Source: Gammaproteobacteria bacterium
GTDB lineage: Bacteria; Pseudomonadota; Gammaproteobacteria; DSM-16500
Direction of reading: 5' to 3'
Assembly: GCA_021324305.1 (NCBI GenBank)
Contig: JAJPJI010000013.1
Coordinates: 104,377-168,376, forward strand
DNA length: 64,000 nucleotides
The translations under genes and the position numbers were made by a program. Shown one piece after another: positions 39,495 to 49,285 of the stretch. Positions within the stretch are counted from its first letter, which is position 1. Each line of letters begins with the position of its first letter. Below the pieces are notes generated by a model. That model did no database searches. It had not been told where the DNA came from and saw only the letters and a list, made by a program, of their open reading frames with translations.

Positions 39495-40355
39495 ATGTCA
39501 GCAGTCGTCATCACCGGTGTTTCAACAGGCATTGGACATGCCTCCGCAAAACTATTCACGCAGGAAGGTATCACCGTTTTTGGCAGTGTAAGAAGCGCCG
39601 CCGACGCCGCCCGATTGCAAAATGAAATGGGCCCCCTCTTTCATCCATTGCTATTTGATATAACCAAGGAAAACGAAGTCAAAGCAGCAGCGCAAGTTGT
39701 GCGTGAAAGTTTGCAGGGAAAAACACTGTGGGGATTGATTAACAATGCCGGCATTGCCGTCCAGGGTGCTTTCTTTAACCTGCCTGTCAAGGATTTTCAA
39801 AAACAGCTTGATGTTAATCTGACAGGACAACTCATTGTTACCCAGGCTTTTCTCCCTCTTCTTGGCACAGATGCAACACTTGACGGCCCTCCCGGCAAAA
39901 TAATCAATATCAGCTCAGTTTCAGGAAAAAATGCCTATCCCTTTATGGGCGCCTACGCAGTTTCCAAACATGGCCTGGAAGCATTTTCAGAAAGTTTACG
40001 CCGGGAATTAATGATTTTTGGCATTGATGTTATCATTGTCGGTCCGGGCGCGATTAAAACTGATATCTGGGACAAAGCAAGACGGGAGCCATTTCCGCCA
40101 GGCTTAGACACATCTGTTTATTTCAAGGCAGCCGCAACACTCAAAGAATACATGTTAAGCAACGCTGAAAAAAATGGCTTGCCGGCAGAAACTGTCGCAA
40201 GTCTGCTGTTAAAAATCATGCGCGACAAGCACCCGAAAACGCGCTATGCACTCGTGCCACAAAAATTTATCAGCTGGACACTTCCCAATTTTCTACCCAG
40301 ACGATGGGTAGACTGGATCATCGCCAGAAAATTTGGTTTATTGAGAAAACGCTAG
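39495..40355 (+). CDS. Short-chain dehydrogenase/reductase
   Basis: A 286-residue SDR with the NAD(P) motif TGVSTGIG (residues 7-14), NNAG in LINNAGIAV, the catalytic Ser in INISSVSG and YxxxK in YAVSKHG. The C-terminal extension (about 225-286) is basic and includes an aromatic segment that may touch the membrane. It resembles the retinol/17-beta-hydroxysteroid dehydrogenase-like SDR subgroup. Substrate unknown. Confidence 0.9.
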   Translation: MSAVVITGVSTGIGHASAKLFTQEGITVFGSVRSAADAARLQNEMGPLFHPLLFDITKENEVKAAAQVVRESLQGKTLWGLINNAGIAVQGAFFNLPVKDFQKQLDVNLTGQLIVTQAFLPLLGTDATLDGPPGKIINISSVSGKNAYPFMGAYAVSKHGLEAFSESLRRELMIFGIDVIIVGPGAIKTDIWDKARREPFPPGLDTSVYFKAAATLKEYMLSNAEKNGLPAETVASLLLKIMRDKHPKTRYALVPQKFISWTLPNFLPRRWVDWIIARKFGLLRKR

Positions 40356-40370
40356 CCGCGCTGCCATGAT

Positions 40371-41078
40371 TTATTTGGTTAAGACAGATATGTATTTTTC
40401 CTGGCTTGCATCGTTCTCAAGATGAAGCACAAACGCAGGTATTCTGCCCATGACGGTATAAAAAAATACTTTTTCTGTTGTTTCAACAAATCCGCATCGT
40501 CCGTCCGGATCAGCGATCGGGCTGCCGGTCGCTACCTGAATTTGCATTTGTTCCGACAGGTTCTTGTTTACCGTCTTAATCGTAACCGTCATTTCTTCCT
40601 CTGAAAGCGGAAACTGAAACTCTCTCGACATTGGAATGGGCCAAACGATGACGAAAACACCGCCCGGTTTCAATAATTCAGCGATACGATTCATTGCTGC
40701 CTGCCTGTTCTTTGGCTCGATATATTGCCAGGCTGCTATCGAATAAATAATATCAAACTGGCCATTGATATTTTTCAATTCAGGCAATGAATCAACAACA
40801 AAGTTCAGATTCGGATTGTGATACCGTTTCTTTCCCTCTTGTATCATTTCCTCAACTGGCTCTACAGCTGTGACCTCGTGTCCCATTCCGGCAATAAAAT
40901 CGGCATGCACCCCTGTTCCAGCGCCCACATCCAGAATGGTCAAAGGTCTATTCAGGGTTTCATGGAGATCGCTGATCTGGGGAAGCAGATGTTGCAATAA
41001 TGCTAACCGCCTGGAGCTTCCAAAAAAACTGGCAAAATCCGTAGCTGCGCCTTGCTGATAATATCTTTTTGATAACAT
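40371..41078 (-). CDS. Class I SAM-dependent methyltransferase
   Basis: A 235-residue methyltransferase with the SAM motif I LTILDVGAGTGVHADFI, motif II VTAVEPVEEMI, the DSLPEL acidic loop and motif IV/V FDIIYSIAAWQYI followed by LLKPGGVFVIVWP. GGAG sits before the ATG at 41078. The upstream in-frame ATG at 41102 lacks a ribosome site. The substrate cannot be read from sequence. It is convergent with the SDR gene. Confidence 0.88.
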   Translation of the reverse strand: MLSKRYYQQGAATDFASFFGSSRRLALLQHLLPQISDLHETLNRPLTILDVGAGTGVHADFIAGMGHEVTAVEPVEEMIQEGKKRYHNPNLNFVVDSLPELKNINGQFDIIYSIAAWQYIEPKNRQAAMNRIAELLKPGGVFVIVWPIPMSREFQFPLSEEEMTVTIKTVNKNLSEQMQIQVATGSPIADPDGRCGFVETTEKVFFYTVMGRIPAFVLHLENDASQEKYISVLTK

Positions 41079-41113
41079 GGTATTCTCCGTATCCGGATAC
41101 AAGAACCGAATAT

Positions 41114-41662
41114 TTATTTTGTATTTGTATATTTAAACGGATTGTTTATTTCTTTCTTATTTGAACCAGCATCCTGTTCATCTGATCCTGAATTGACATT
41201 TTGACCAGCCAATGGATTGATCAAATCCGACAAAGCCAGTCGTTGCGATTCAAGTGAAGTGATAATCGAATCCAGCTTTTCGGGATCTGTTGTGTTGGCA
41301 GTGGATTCCAGCATCACCATATCCACCAGACTTTTTCTCTCCGCTTCGATGGCTATGATAATCGCTTTAACTTTGGTGATGATAATCGTACCGAACCCAG
41401 CCTGGCTGGAACCTGTGGCGGTTATTTCCTGGTACCTTGATTTAATTGCAGCTGCAATTGATTTTAGCCTGTCCGCATAGGACAAGGCATCCTCGGCTGT
41501 TTGCGGTCCAGCAGGGACTGGTTTGACTTGCGCTATCATGTCATTGAGTTCTAATATTGATGCAGCTGGCTGTTCAGCAGCAGCCACAAAACTGCAAACA
41601 AAAACATTGAATAACAGCAGCGCGCCGCAAATACAATTTCCCAACCAACCTCTGCGTTTCAT
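41114..41662 (-). CDS. Exported helical protein of unknown function
   Basis: A 182-residue protein with a signal peptide (about 1-30, ending SFVAAA). The mature part is largely alpha-helical with coiled-coil character (about 60-150: YADRLKSIAAAIKSRY, KAIIIAIEAERKSLVDMV, LDSIITSLESQRLAL). It has a polar Asn/Ser-rich tail and no Cys. GGAG precedes the ATG at 41662. No family is recognised. It lies between the FMO and methyltransferase genes on the same strand and may be co-transcribed. Confidence 0.7.
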   Translation of the reverse strand: MKRRGWLGNCICGALLLFNVFVCSFVAAAEQPAASILELNDMIAQVKPVPAGPQTAEDALSYADRLKSIAAAIKSRYQEITATGSSQAGFGTIIITKVKAIIIAIEAERKSLVDMVMLESTANTTDPEKLDSIITSLESQRLALSDLINPLAGQNVNSGSDEQDAGSNKKEINNPFKYTNTK

Positions 41663-41707
41663 TTCATGTCTCCATTCAGTAAGCATCAGACAGACTGACC
41701 CAGTCTG

Positions 41708-43285
41708 TTATTGATGAGTGCATTGATCACGCCGCATCCCAAGCGAGGTATTATCATTACTGGCATGAGACGCAAAATTGACGGACTCATCCCAGCTGTC
41801 TTCCTGTGACCTCCCGAAAATTCCCGTTGATTGATAATTATCTTTCAGTATCGTGCTCACAGTTGACGATGACAAGCGCTTTTGCCTGTAGCTCTCCGTC
41901 TTTTCCAGTGTTTCACGTGCGAGCCTCATTTCCGTTTCTCCGCTGCATAATCGATACTGCGCGGGAACTGCCGCCCCATTCCATAACAGATGATATAACC
42001 CAGGATCCTGATAAGAGATCGATGAGAAATAAGGCAGCATGTCCAATGAGCTCGCCAGCGAATCATTTAACTGCAACCCTTCGACCAACGGCGCGCTGCG
42101 TTCAATTTCGGTTTTCAAATGTTCCGGATCAGGCAGCTGTTTTCGACCGGAAATATATTCACATGCCATGGCTGCCTGGAGTTCTGCTGATGGAAACACA
42201 GCACCCAAACCCTGATATGTCAAAGCAATAAAAGCCAGATTGGGGAATTCCGGATGAAAAGTATGCTTATAAAGCGAATAGGTTGGCATTTCGAGATTAA
42301 ACTTGTGCAATAAATCCTTATCAAAAAAGGACAAGTCTACTGTATATCCGGTACAAAAAATCACGCTGTCGATTTCTTCCCGACGCCCGCTTTTGAAAAC
42401 GACTTCCGATTTTGTAAAATGTGAAATGTCATCTTTTACCGGCCGGATTTTGCCTGCATCAATTTTTTGTATATAGGTATCAGCAACAACCACACCAAAC
42501 CGGTCACGGTCTGTCATATACCACGCAGGAATCCTGTTCTGTCCCTGACATAAACGCTTGTAATAATCATAATGATCACTGAGTGAAAAAGCACTTTGGC
42601 GTGCCCGTGTCTTGATTAAATCATGCGGCAATGCAGGGCCAGTCAATGACAGGCCGGTCGGGACATTTCTTGGCATGATCCAGCGAGGACGGCGTATGGA
42701 ATGGATGACATGATCACAGGTCTCAGCCAATGTTTCCGAGATAGATGTACCGCTTGTCGAACCGCCGACAACAAGCACCGTCTGGCCTTTAAAATCCTGC
42801 CCGTGAAATTCGGAACTATGCAATTTCACTCCACCGAAATCATTTAACCCTTTAATATCGGGCAAAACCGGCTTGCCGTATTTGCCGCTGGCGACAATCA
42901 CCGCATCGTAAAATTCTTCTTTTTCCATTCCATTATCTGTATATACGACTAACCATTTTTTTTCTTTCTGGCTGACATGCAGCACACGATGATGCAGTTT
43001 GATGCAGGGATGGAGATTAAAATGCTGCGCATATTTTTCGAGGTATTCGCACATATTTTCCGTTGTGGGAAAATCCGGCATTTTCTCATCCCATGGAAAA
43101 TCAGTGAAAACACCGGTGTACCGGGAAATATTGACGAGCATCTGCGGCCAGGCTAATCCGCTCTTGCGCCAGACACCGCCAATTGAGTCAGCCATTTCAA
43201 AAACGCTAGCCTCAAGTCCTCTCTCCCGCGCCGCCTTTGCGGCAGCAAGTCCAGCCGGCCCAGCTCCAATAATCAATACTTTCAT
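41708..43285 (-). CDS. Flavin-containing monooxygenase
   Basis: A 525-residue FMO/Baeyer-Villiger-type flavoprotein. The FAD site is GAGPAGLAAAKAARERG (residues 7-23). The FMO signature FGGVKLHSSEFHG comes next, then the NADP site VLVVGGSTSGTSISETLA and the late strand IFCTGYTVDL. It oxygenates a nucleophilic N, S or ketone substrate using NADPH and O2. The C-terminal 60 residues are polar and unmatched. Substrate unknown. It heads a minus-strand run with the exported helical protein. Confidence 0.9.
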   Translation of the reverse strand: MKVLIIGAGPAGLAAAKAARERGLEASVFEMADSIGGVWRKSGLAWPQMLVNISRYTGVFTDFPWDEKMPDFPTTENMCEYLEKYAQHFNLHPCIKLHHRVLHVSQKEKKWLVVYTDNGMEKEEFYDAVIVASGKYGKPVLPDIKGLNDFGGVKLHSSEFHGQDFKGQTVLVVGGSTSGTSISETLAETCDHVIHSIRRPRWIMPRNVPTGLSLTGPALPHDLIKTRARQSAFSLSDHYDYYKRLCQGQNRIPAWYMTDRDRFGVVVADTYIQKIDAGKIRPVKDDISHFTKSEVVFKSGRREEIDSVIFCTGYTVDLSFFDKDLLHKFNLEMPTYSLYKHTFHPEFPNLAFIALTYQGLGAVFPSAELQAAMACEYISGRKQLPDPEHLKTEIERSAPLVEGLQLNDSLASSLDMLPYFSSISYQDPGLYHLLWNGAAVPAQYRLCSGETEMRLARETLEKTESYRQKRLSSSTVSTILKDNYQSTGIFGRSQEDSWDESVNFASHASNDNTSLGMRRDQCTHQ

Positions 43286-43497
43286 ATAGATAGCTCGCTT
43301 TGTGTTTCGAATTTTTTATTTGTATATGAGCTGCAGGCTCAGTTAAGCGAAGGCATTATACAATAAAAATACACGACTTACCTGATGTGATCCTGCAGGC
43401 TAACAGATTTTAAACATTTTTGAATATATGTTTTAATCGTATACAATATCGATCAAAACTATCATGACTTTCAAATTCCTTACGAGGCACGAGACAC

Positions 43498-44256
43498 ATG
43501 GAATCCAGAGAAGCGCTTTCTGTTAATCCTTTTGATGAATACCTGCCTGATGAGCTGCTGCAGCATGTGCTCCTGTTTACCAATCATGAAGGCGCTGCGG
43601 TATCTAAACGTTTTGCGGCAGCAGACAAGGAAATCACCAACCAGAAAGCGGATCTCTTCTTTCACGACTACCTTGCAGCGAGGGCAATCAACTTTGAAAA
43701 AATCAACCCGCGCCGCGCACTCAGTTATATCACCACCTTTGCTCTCCACAGCCTGCCCCGTATCTCCGACTCAACCATGAAAACAGCCTGTGTTGGCGTC
43801 CTGCTATTACAATTATTTGAAATCATGCACTACTATACCAGCCATCAGCGGCTTTCATTTACTATGGAGCGAGAGGAAGATGCTCTAGAACATACAATCT
43901 ACAATGCAGCTTTTAATCATGAAACCAAATCGCGTTATCGAACGGCGATATCAGAGGATGACCTCGAAAATATAAAAGATGACGCAAACGACATATTGTC
44001 TTTCGCAGCCGGAACCGATGCACCAATCAGGACACGATATTTCGCTCAAATGGTAAATTTCTTGATACAGGATTTCAAATCAGGCCTGAAAGAGGCAAGT
44101 CAACACATAGGCGGCAGTCATCACCACCTTCTCATGTTCGGCGCCAGCGAGACATCAATGCAGAAATTTTTACGCCTGACAAATATGTGCGTCTGCCTAC
44201 TCGAAAGTTTTCTGCTTCCGCCGCAACCGAAACTGGTTACCTGTGTTTTGGTATGA
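43498..44256 (+). CDS. F-box-like protein, putative translocated effector
   Basis: A 252-residue protein whose N-terminus (residues 15-45) reads LPDELLQHVLLFTNHEGAAVSKRFAAADKE. This matches the eukaryotic F-box pattern LPxELLxxIL..L....L..VSKRF. The remainder is helical with no recognised repeat. F-box proteins recruit substrates to SCF ubiquitin ligases, and bacteria have no SCF, so F-box proteins in bacteria are normally injected into eukaryotic hosts (for example by Dot/Icm in Legionella). Host delivery is an inference. No secretion genes lie in this window. No signal peptide. Weak GAGG-like site upstream. Confidence 0.72.
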   Translation: MESREALSVNPFDEYLPDELLQHVLLFTNHEGAAVSKRFAAADKEITNQKADLFFHDYLAARAINFEKINPRRALSYITTFALHSLPRISDSTMKTACVGVLLLQLFEIMHYYTSHQRLSFTMEREEDALEHTIYNAAFNHETKSRYRTAISEDDLENIKDDANDILSFAAGTDAPIRTRYFAQMVNFLIQDFKSGLKEASQHIGGSHHHLLMFGASETSMQKFLRLTNMCVCLLESFLLPPQPKLVTCVLV

Positions 44257-44386
44257 TATCAATCTGAGAAATAAGAAATAAATGCTGGCTGCATGGCATG
44301 TATCCGCTATCAAAACAACCGGTTTGAATATATTATAATTATTTGTTTCTTGTGCTGCGCTTCAAAATCAACAGGGATGATGATCA

Positions 44387-46174
44387 ATGAGACATATTTT
44401 ATTAGGTATAATCTTAAGCACCATATCTGTCCATTGTCTCGGTGTGACCGCCGAAAAACACTGCCGCTGCCAGCCCAATCAGCCCTGCTGGCCCGCAGCG
44501 AGCGCCTGGTCAAACCTGAATAAGCAAGTACACGGACGCTTGATTCAACCCGTACAACCCATTGCAGCCTGCGAAGCAGACGCTAACAGTCCGGCATGCA
44601 CTACTGCAATAAAAAACATCCATAATCCCTACTATATTGAATCAAACCCGGGAGCCACTCAAAGCCAGGGCTGGATGAATGCCTGGAAAAACAGTCCAAG
44701 CGTTTACGCTGTTGCCGCTCAGAGCGCCAACGATGTAGCCGCTGCGGTCAAATTTGCCCGCAAATATCATTTAAAAGTTGTCGTCAAGGGCACAGGCCAT
44801 GATTATCTGGGCCGTTCAAATGGAGCAGATTCACTGCTTATATGGACGCACAACATGCGGCAAATTCAGATAAATGACCGCTTCATCCCCTCCGGCTGTC
44901 ACGACAAGCAAGGAATACCAGCCATTACTGTTAGCGCTGGCACCCGGTGGCTGGAAGCCTATGGCGAAGTCACTACCCGACATCATCGTTATGTTCAGGG
45001 CGGCGGATGCGCAACAGTGGGCGCAGCCGGCGGATTTCCACAAGGCGGGGGTTTTGGCAGTTTTTCAAAAAATTTCGGGACCGGAGCTGCAGGAATATTG
45101 CAGGCAGAAATCGTCACTGCAAATGGTGAAATCGTCACTGCAAATCGCTGCCAGAACCAGGATTTATTCTGGGCCATCCGCGGCGGCGGCGCAGGCACAT
45201 TTGGCGTCGTTACCAGACTAACATTAAAAACCCATCCATTGCCGGATAATTTTGGCAGCCTGCAGGGAACCATTACTGCAAAAAATGATGCCGCTTACAA
45301 GAAATTGATAGAAGAATTTCTCAAATTTTATCGTGAAAAATTAAACAATGAACATTGGGGCGAGCAATTCTCTTTTCATCCTGATAATACAATCAAACTG
45401 GCCATGGTTTTTCAGGGATTAAATAAAAATCAGGTACAGGAAATATGGATCCCATTTAAAAAATGGATCCAGGAACACGCTGAAGAATACACATTCACAG
45501 ACAACATTATCGTCATGCCTGCCCGTCACTGGTGGGATTATCGTTATCTGGAAAAGCATTATCCCCAATATATTACATTCAATACAGAGAATGACGCGCA
45601 GCCCGGCCAATTCTGGTGGACATCAAACAGTAATGAAGTTTCAAAATACTGGTATACCTATCAGTCATGGTGGTTGCCGCTCGCTTTACTGGATAATGAC
45701 CATATCAAACAGCTCGGAGAAACTTTTTACAAGGCGTCGCGCCTGACGTCAGCCACATTGCATATCAACAAGGGGCTGGCAGGTGGATCCCCCGAGGCCA
45801 TCAGGCAAACAGCCGCAACAGCGACCAACCCTTCTGTCAACAACGCAGCAGGTCTCATCATCATGTCTGCAGGAAGCAATACCGTGTATCCAGGCGTGAA
45901 AGGCCAGTCTCCTGATCTGAATGATGCCGCGATCGCCAGCCAAAAAGTCACGCAAGCCATGCAGCTATTTGTTCAAGCTGCGCCAGAGGCGGGCACCTAT
46001 GTCAATGAAGCTGATTATTTTCAGAAAGACTGGCAAAAAGCTTTTTGGGGTAACAATTACCAGCGTTTGCTAGCCATCAAGAAAAAATATGATCCCGATG
46101 GTATCTTCTATTGCCACCACTGCGTTGGCAGTGAACTATGGACCCGGAATGGCATGTGCCGTGTGAACAGCTAG
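44387..46174 (+). CDS. Secreted FAD-linked oxidase, berberine-bridge type
   Basis: A 595-residue exported flavoenzyme: a signal peptide (about 1-21), then HCRCQPNQPCWPAASAWSNL and GRLIQPVQP, an N-terminal arrangement typical of fungal BBE-like oxidases. A PCMH FAD domain follows, with His138 (GTGHDYLG) and Cys208 (GGGCATVG), the two usual covalent FAD anchors. The C-terminal BBE segment has NEADYFQKDWQKAFWG and YDPDGIFYCHHCVG. Such enzymes oxidise sugars or alcohols and release H2O2. A eukaryotic origin is likely from the fungal-style N-terminus. Monocistronic. Confidence 0.85.
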   Translation: MRHILLGIILSTISVHCLGVTAEKHCRCQPNQPCWPAASAWSNLNKQVHGRLIQPVQPIAACEADANSPACTTAIKNIHNPYYIESNPGATQSQGWMNAWKNSPSVYAVAAQSANDVAAAVKFARKYHLKVVVKGTGHDYLGRSNGADSLLIWTHNMRQIQINDRFIPSGCHDKQGIPAITVSAGTRWLEAYGEVTTRHHRYVQGGGCATVGAAGGFPQGGGFGSFSKNFGTGAAGILQAEIVTANGEIVTANRCQNQDLFWAIRGGGAGTFGVVTRLTLKTHPLPDNFGSLQGTITAKNDAAYKKLIEEFLKFYREKLNNEHWGEQFSFHPDNTIKLAMVFQGLNKNQVQEIWIPFKKWIQEHAEEYTFTDNIIVMPARHWWDYRYLEKHYPQYITFNTENDAQPGQFWWTSNSNEVSKYWYTYQSWWLPLALLDNDHIKQLGETFYKASRLTSATLHINKGLAGGSPEAIRQTAATATNPSVNNAAGLIIMSAGSNTVYPGVKGQSPDLNDAAIASQKVTQAMQLFVQAAPEAGTYVNEADYFQKDWQKAFWGNNYQRLLAIKKKYDPDGIFYCHHCVGSELWTRNGMCRVNS

Positions 46175-46203
46175 ACCGCCAACTGACCATTCAGCCAGGT
46201 CGA

Positions 46204-46653
46204 TCATGCCACTTCCAGGCAATGTTCGCCGCTGTAATCCGCGGAAATCTTGCGCATGATTTCCTGATACAAATCAAGGCGGACAGTCTTGTGTAATTCG
46301 ATGATCTTGCGCGACACATAAAGCGATGGGCTGATGTTTTTTCCTATTGCGATCTCGTATACCACTTCTTCAGGGATATTGGTATATACCGCAATTCCTG
46401 CCATGGTATATTCGCCTGATCTTATCAAGTCATGAATAATAAAACGTATAAAGCTGGCTTCCATCATCATTTCATCCCTATTTGAATTATCGTTCATCAA
46501 ACTGAAATCACTTATGAATTCATGCTCAAAGCGGTCCTTGAGATAATCGCAAAGCGAACAGAACAGGACAGCTTCAAGAATGACATTCTCTTCTTTCGAT
46601 AACCGGGCTGGATTGACGCCAATGATGCGGCATAAGAATTCCATTGCTGGCAT
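46204..46653 (-). CDS. Small helical protein of unknown function
   Basis: A 149-residue protein, all-helical by composition, without signal or membrane segments. The segment GEYTMAGIAVYTNIPEEVVYEIA (about 82-104) is HTH-like and is followed by a basic-hydrophobic helix, so DNA binding is possible. GGGAG lies 6 bases before the ATG at 46653. An upstream ATG at 46764 would add 37 Cys/Arg-rich residues lacking coding character. No family recognised. It shows a vague resemblance in layout to the partial orphan at 1-297. Confidence 0.62.
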   Translation of the reverse strand: MPAMEFLCRIIGVNPARLSKEENVILEAVLFCSLCDYLKDRFEHEFISDFSLMNDNSNRDEMMMEASFIRFIIHDLIRSGEYTMAGIAVYTNIPEEVVYEIAIGKNISPSLYVSRKIIELHKTVRLDLYQEIMRKISADYSGEHCLEVA

Positions 46654-46914
46654 GATATGACTCTCCCTGATATATATTCCGGATCTTGCACTGTCTCCAT
46701 CTGTCCAATGCTTGATTCCCTGATCGCGATTGCACGCGCACCTATCGTATTGATGTGCTATCAAACCACTCTGTGAAAACGTTTGATAGCGGATTATTTA
46801 CCAGATTTTTTGGCATGAAAATTTAACCTCAAAATTTTATCTATAAATTTTCAGTGTAAAATTTTTGCCTGCAGTCTCTGCACTGGCAGAAACAACCTTT
46901 GACAATTCTAGTAA

Positions 46915-47220
46915 GTGCTGCTGTGGTTAAGTTCGCAACCCGACAATATCGTTACTCAAAAACAGGTCGCTGACCTCACCAGCATTGATAAAATGTCCAT
47001 GTCTGATTTGACAGGCACATTATTGAAAAAGAAAATGCTGCGCCGTGCTCCTCACTGCAGAGACGGGCGAGCGTATTCACTGACCTTGACAGAGAAAGGC
47101 CGGCAGCTTGTTTTAAAAGCAGTTCCCGTGGTGGAAGGCATTGATGCCATGTTTTTCAGCAAAAACACACCCAGTCTCATACAACTAATTCAAAACCTGA
47201 GATATTTGCTCGATAAATAA
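46915..47220 (+). pseudogene. Truncated MarR-family regulator
   Basis: The frame encodes 101 residues covering the MarR winged HTH: LLWLSSQPDNIVTQKQVADL, then MSMSDLTGTLLKKKMLRRAPHCRDGRAYSLTLTEKGRQL. The N-terminal dimerisation helices (about 35 residues) are missing. A TAA immediately precedes the GTG at 46915, and a neighbouring frame upstream (LTILVSAAV) looks like the lost continuation, suggesting a frameshift near 46910-46925. Probably a decayed gene. Confidence 0.6.
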
Positions 47221-47259
47221 ATGACAAGGATTTGCCAGCCAACCATGCCCGCATGCGGC

Positions 47260-48039
47260 TCATACAGCAGAATAGGATGATTGTAGTATCGGCATGGTTT
47301 CCTTGCGCTCGTCATCCTGATTAACCATATGACTGTCAAAAGCGCTGAACAAAGTATTACATAACTTTGCCGCTGATGGCTGCTCATACGAACGTTTGAC
47401 ATCAACCAGTGTGTGCAGAGCATTGTACGCAGCCAGGAGTGTGACAAGCCACAACATGACATTCGCGGGCGTAATCCTGTCTCCATAATCAAATGTCTTG
47501 GCATCAGCATAAACCTGGATCAGCATGCACTCGATATAGTGTGAAGCCGCTGTCATGACCGCCAAAACAAGGCTGATAGGATATTTTTCATAATCAGTAT
47601 GAACGTCATTGTACAGCTGCTTTAATATGTCCTGAATATCTTCTTCGGCATCCGCGCTCCAGTTTTCAAGACGGACAATATTCGCCTCAGTGACATGATG
47701 CGCCCTGAGAAAATCACGCGCCTTTTCCTGGTCATGCCTGAACCGCGCAATAATCATCTCCGTTGATAACTTGGTTGTGCCCGAGTTTAAGGCATTGCCT
47801 GGATAATCAAGATCCGATGATTGATAATTATTAAATAACTGATAACCCATGTTGACCAATGACGCCGCTGCCGTCACTGCCGCTGAGCCATAGCCACCGA
47901 GAAATTGATTGAGCGGAACCTTGAAGATACCCCCCAGGGCGAAGAATGTCCCCCCTATTCCACCTGCTATTTGCCTTGATCCTCTGAAGGCGGAACCGAT
48001 ATTCAAACGTTCAAGAACGGATTTTAATCTCGAAAACAT
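47260..48039 (-). CDS. Membrane-associated orphan protein
   Basis: A 259-residue protein with four hydrophobic segments: IAGGIGGTFFALGGIF, AAVTAAASLVNMGYQLF, YPISLVLAVMTAASHYI and VMLWLVTLLAAYNALHTL. A long soluble loop (about 85-165) is rich in acidic residues. There is no signal peptide and the C-terminus is polar. GAGGA lies upstream of the ATG at 48039. No family is recognised. It has the same overall style (orphan, hydrophobic hairpins, polar tail) as the protein at 30486-31577, so an effector role is conceivable but unsupported. Confidence 0.65.
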   Translation of the reverse strand: MFSRLKSVLERLNIGSAFRGSRQIAGGIGGTFFALGGIFKVPLNQFLGGYGSAAVTAAASLVNMGYQLFNNYQSSDLDYPGNALNSGTTKLSTEMIIARFRHDQEKARDFLRAHHVTEANIVRLENWSADAEEDIQDILKQLYNDVHTDYEKYPISLVLAVMTAASHYIECMLIQVYADAKTFDYGDRITPANVMLWLVTLLAAYNALHTLVDVKRSYEQPSAAKLCNTLFSAFDSHMVNQDDERKETMPILQSSYSAV

Positions 48040-48322
48040 GCATGTATCCTCGTCGTGTTTTGCTGATTCATTAATGATAATCGGGAAACATCTGTCTCTG
48101 CTGTGAGAAGGCAGCACCCATATTCGGATTAACCGATTCTTTTCTGCCTGGTATATCAGGGGATGCTTATGAAAAAGCCCAAAACTGATTCTTAGGTTGA
48201 AGCAATTTGAGCATATTTTGTTTCAAAATGTCAATTATTCACTTTATCTTCTCACTGGATGACGTGTGAAACAAATTCGTTCCTGAGGTAATATATTGAT
48301 AATACTCATGGAGGGTGTATTT

Positions 48323-49132
48323 ATGCGGCGTCTTGTGAGTCTCGTCTGTTCCCTAGTCCTGGTCATTACTGCCGGTTTTCCTGTTATCCTGTTTGCAGAT
48401 GACACAATCAACATTCCCATTCTCTGCTATCACAATCTCAATCCTAACGTACCAGGCAGCATGAATATGACACCCAAAAAATTCGAATCCCAAATGAAAT
48501 GGTTAAAAGACAATGGGTTTACCTTTATTCCCTTAAAGGAAGCTGTCGATTATTTGCAAGGCAAACGCGACGCTCTGCCGGCAAAATCCATTGTCATTAC
48601 TGCCGATGATGGCTGGCAGTCTGACTACACATACATGCTGCCTGTCATCCAGAAGTACAATATTCCTGTCACCTTATTTATTTATCCGCAAACGATTTCG
48701 GAAGGCAAACACGCCCTGACGTGGGATGAACTGAAAAAATTACAGCAAACGGGACTGTTCGATATTCAGGGACACACCTATAGTCATCCAAACTTCAAAC
48801 ATGAAAAAAGAAGGCTGTCAGCTGCAAGCTATGAAAAATTTGTGCAGCATGAATTAGTCGATTCCAAAAAAATACTGGAAGACAAGCTGAATATAAAAAT
48901 TTCTTACCTGGCATGGCCGTTTGGCATTTATGATCCCTACCTGGAAAAACAGGCAGCTGACGCAGGTTATGTCATGGCATTCAGTATTGATGCACGTGCC
49001 GCCAATCGGAATTTCACGCCCATGGCTCAGCCGCGCTTCATGATTATCGATGCGCAATCCATGAAAACGTTTGCCGCGATTGCAAATAGCGCAAACATCA
49101 AAAAACCGGTGATGGCCAAGAATAGCCATTAA
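48323..49132 (+). CDS. Polysaccharide deacetylase (NodB domain), exported
   Basis: A 269-residue protein with a signal peptide (about 1-26, ending LFA) and a NodB homology domain: CYHNLNP, the catalytic Asp pair in ITADDGW, the zinc motif HTYSHP and the LAWPFG motif 3. It matches the PgaB-type N-terminal deacetylase. It removes acetyl groups from GlcNAc-type polysaccharides in the periplasm or at the surface. GGAGGG precedes the ATG at 48323. No pga genes are adjacent, so the substrate (PNAG, peptidoglycan or host chitin) is open. Confidence 0.9.
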   Translation: MRRLVSLVCSLVLVITAGFPVILFADDTINIPILCYHNLNPNVPGSMNMTPKKFESQMKWLKDNGFTFIPLKEAVDYLQGKRDALPAKSIVITADDGWQSDYTYMLPVIQKYNIPVTLFIYPQTISEGKHALTWDELKKLQQTGLFDIQGHTYSHPNFKHEKRRLSAASYEKFVQHELVDSKKILEDKLNIKISYLAWPFGIYDPYLEKQAADAGYVMAFSIDARAANRNFTPMAQPRFMIIDAQSMKTFAAIANSANIKKPVMAKNSH

Positions 49133-49285
49133 AATGCGAAAATGGATTTATTGACATGAAAATAACATTTTGGCATTAGTTAATGCCCGGATTTTTATGA
49201 CCCCATGACAGCCAATCTACCAGCAGCCCGAAACCGCACAACGGCAAATGCTATAATAATAAATAGCAGCACGAGGAAACACATT

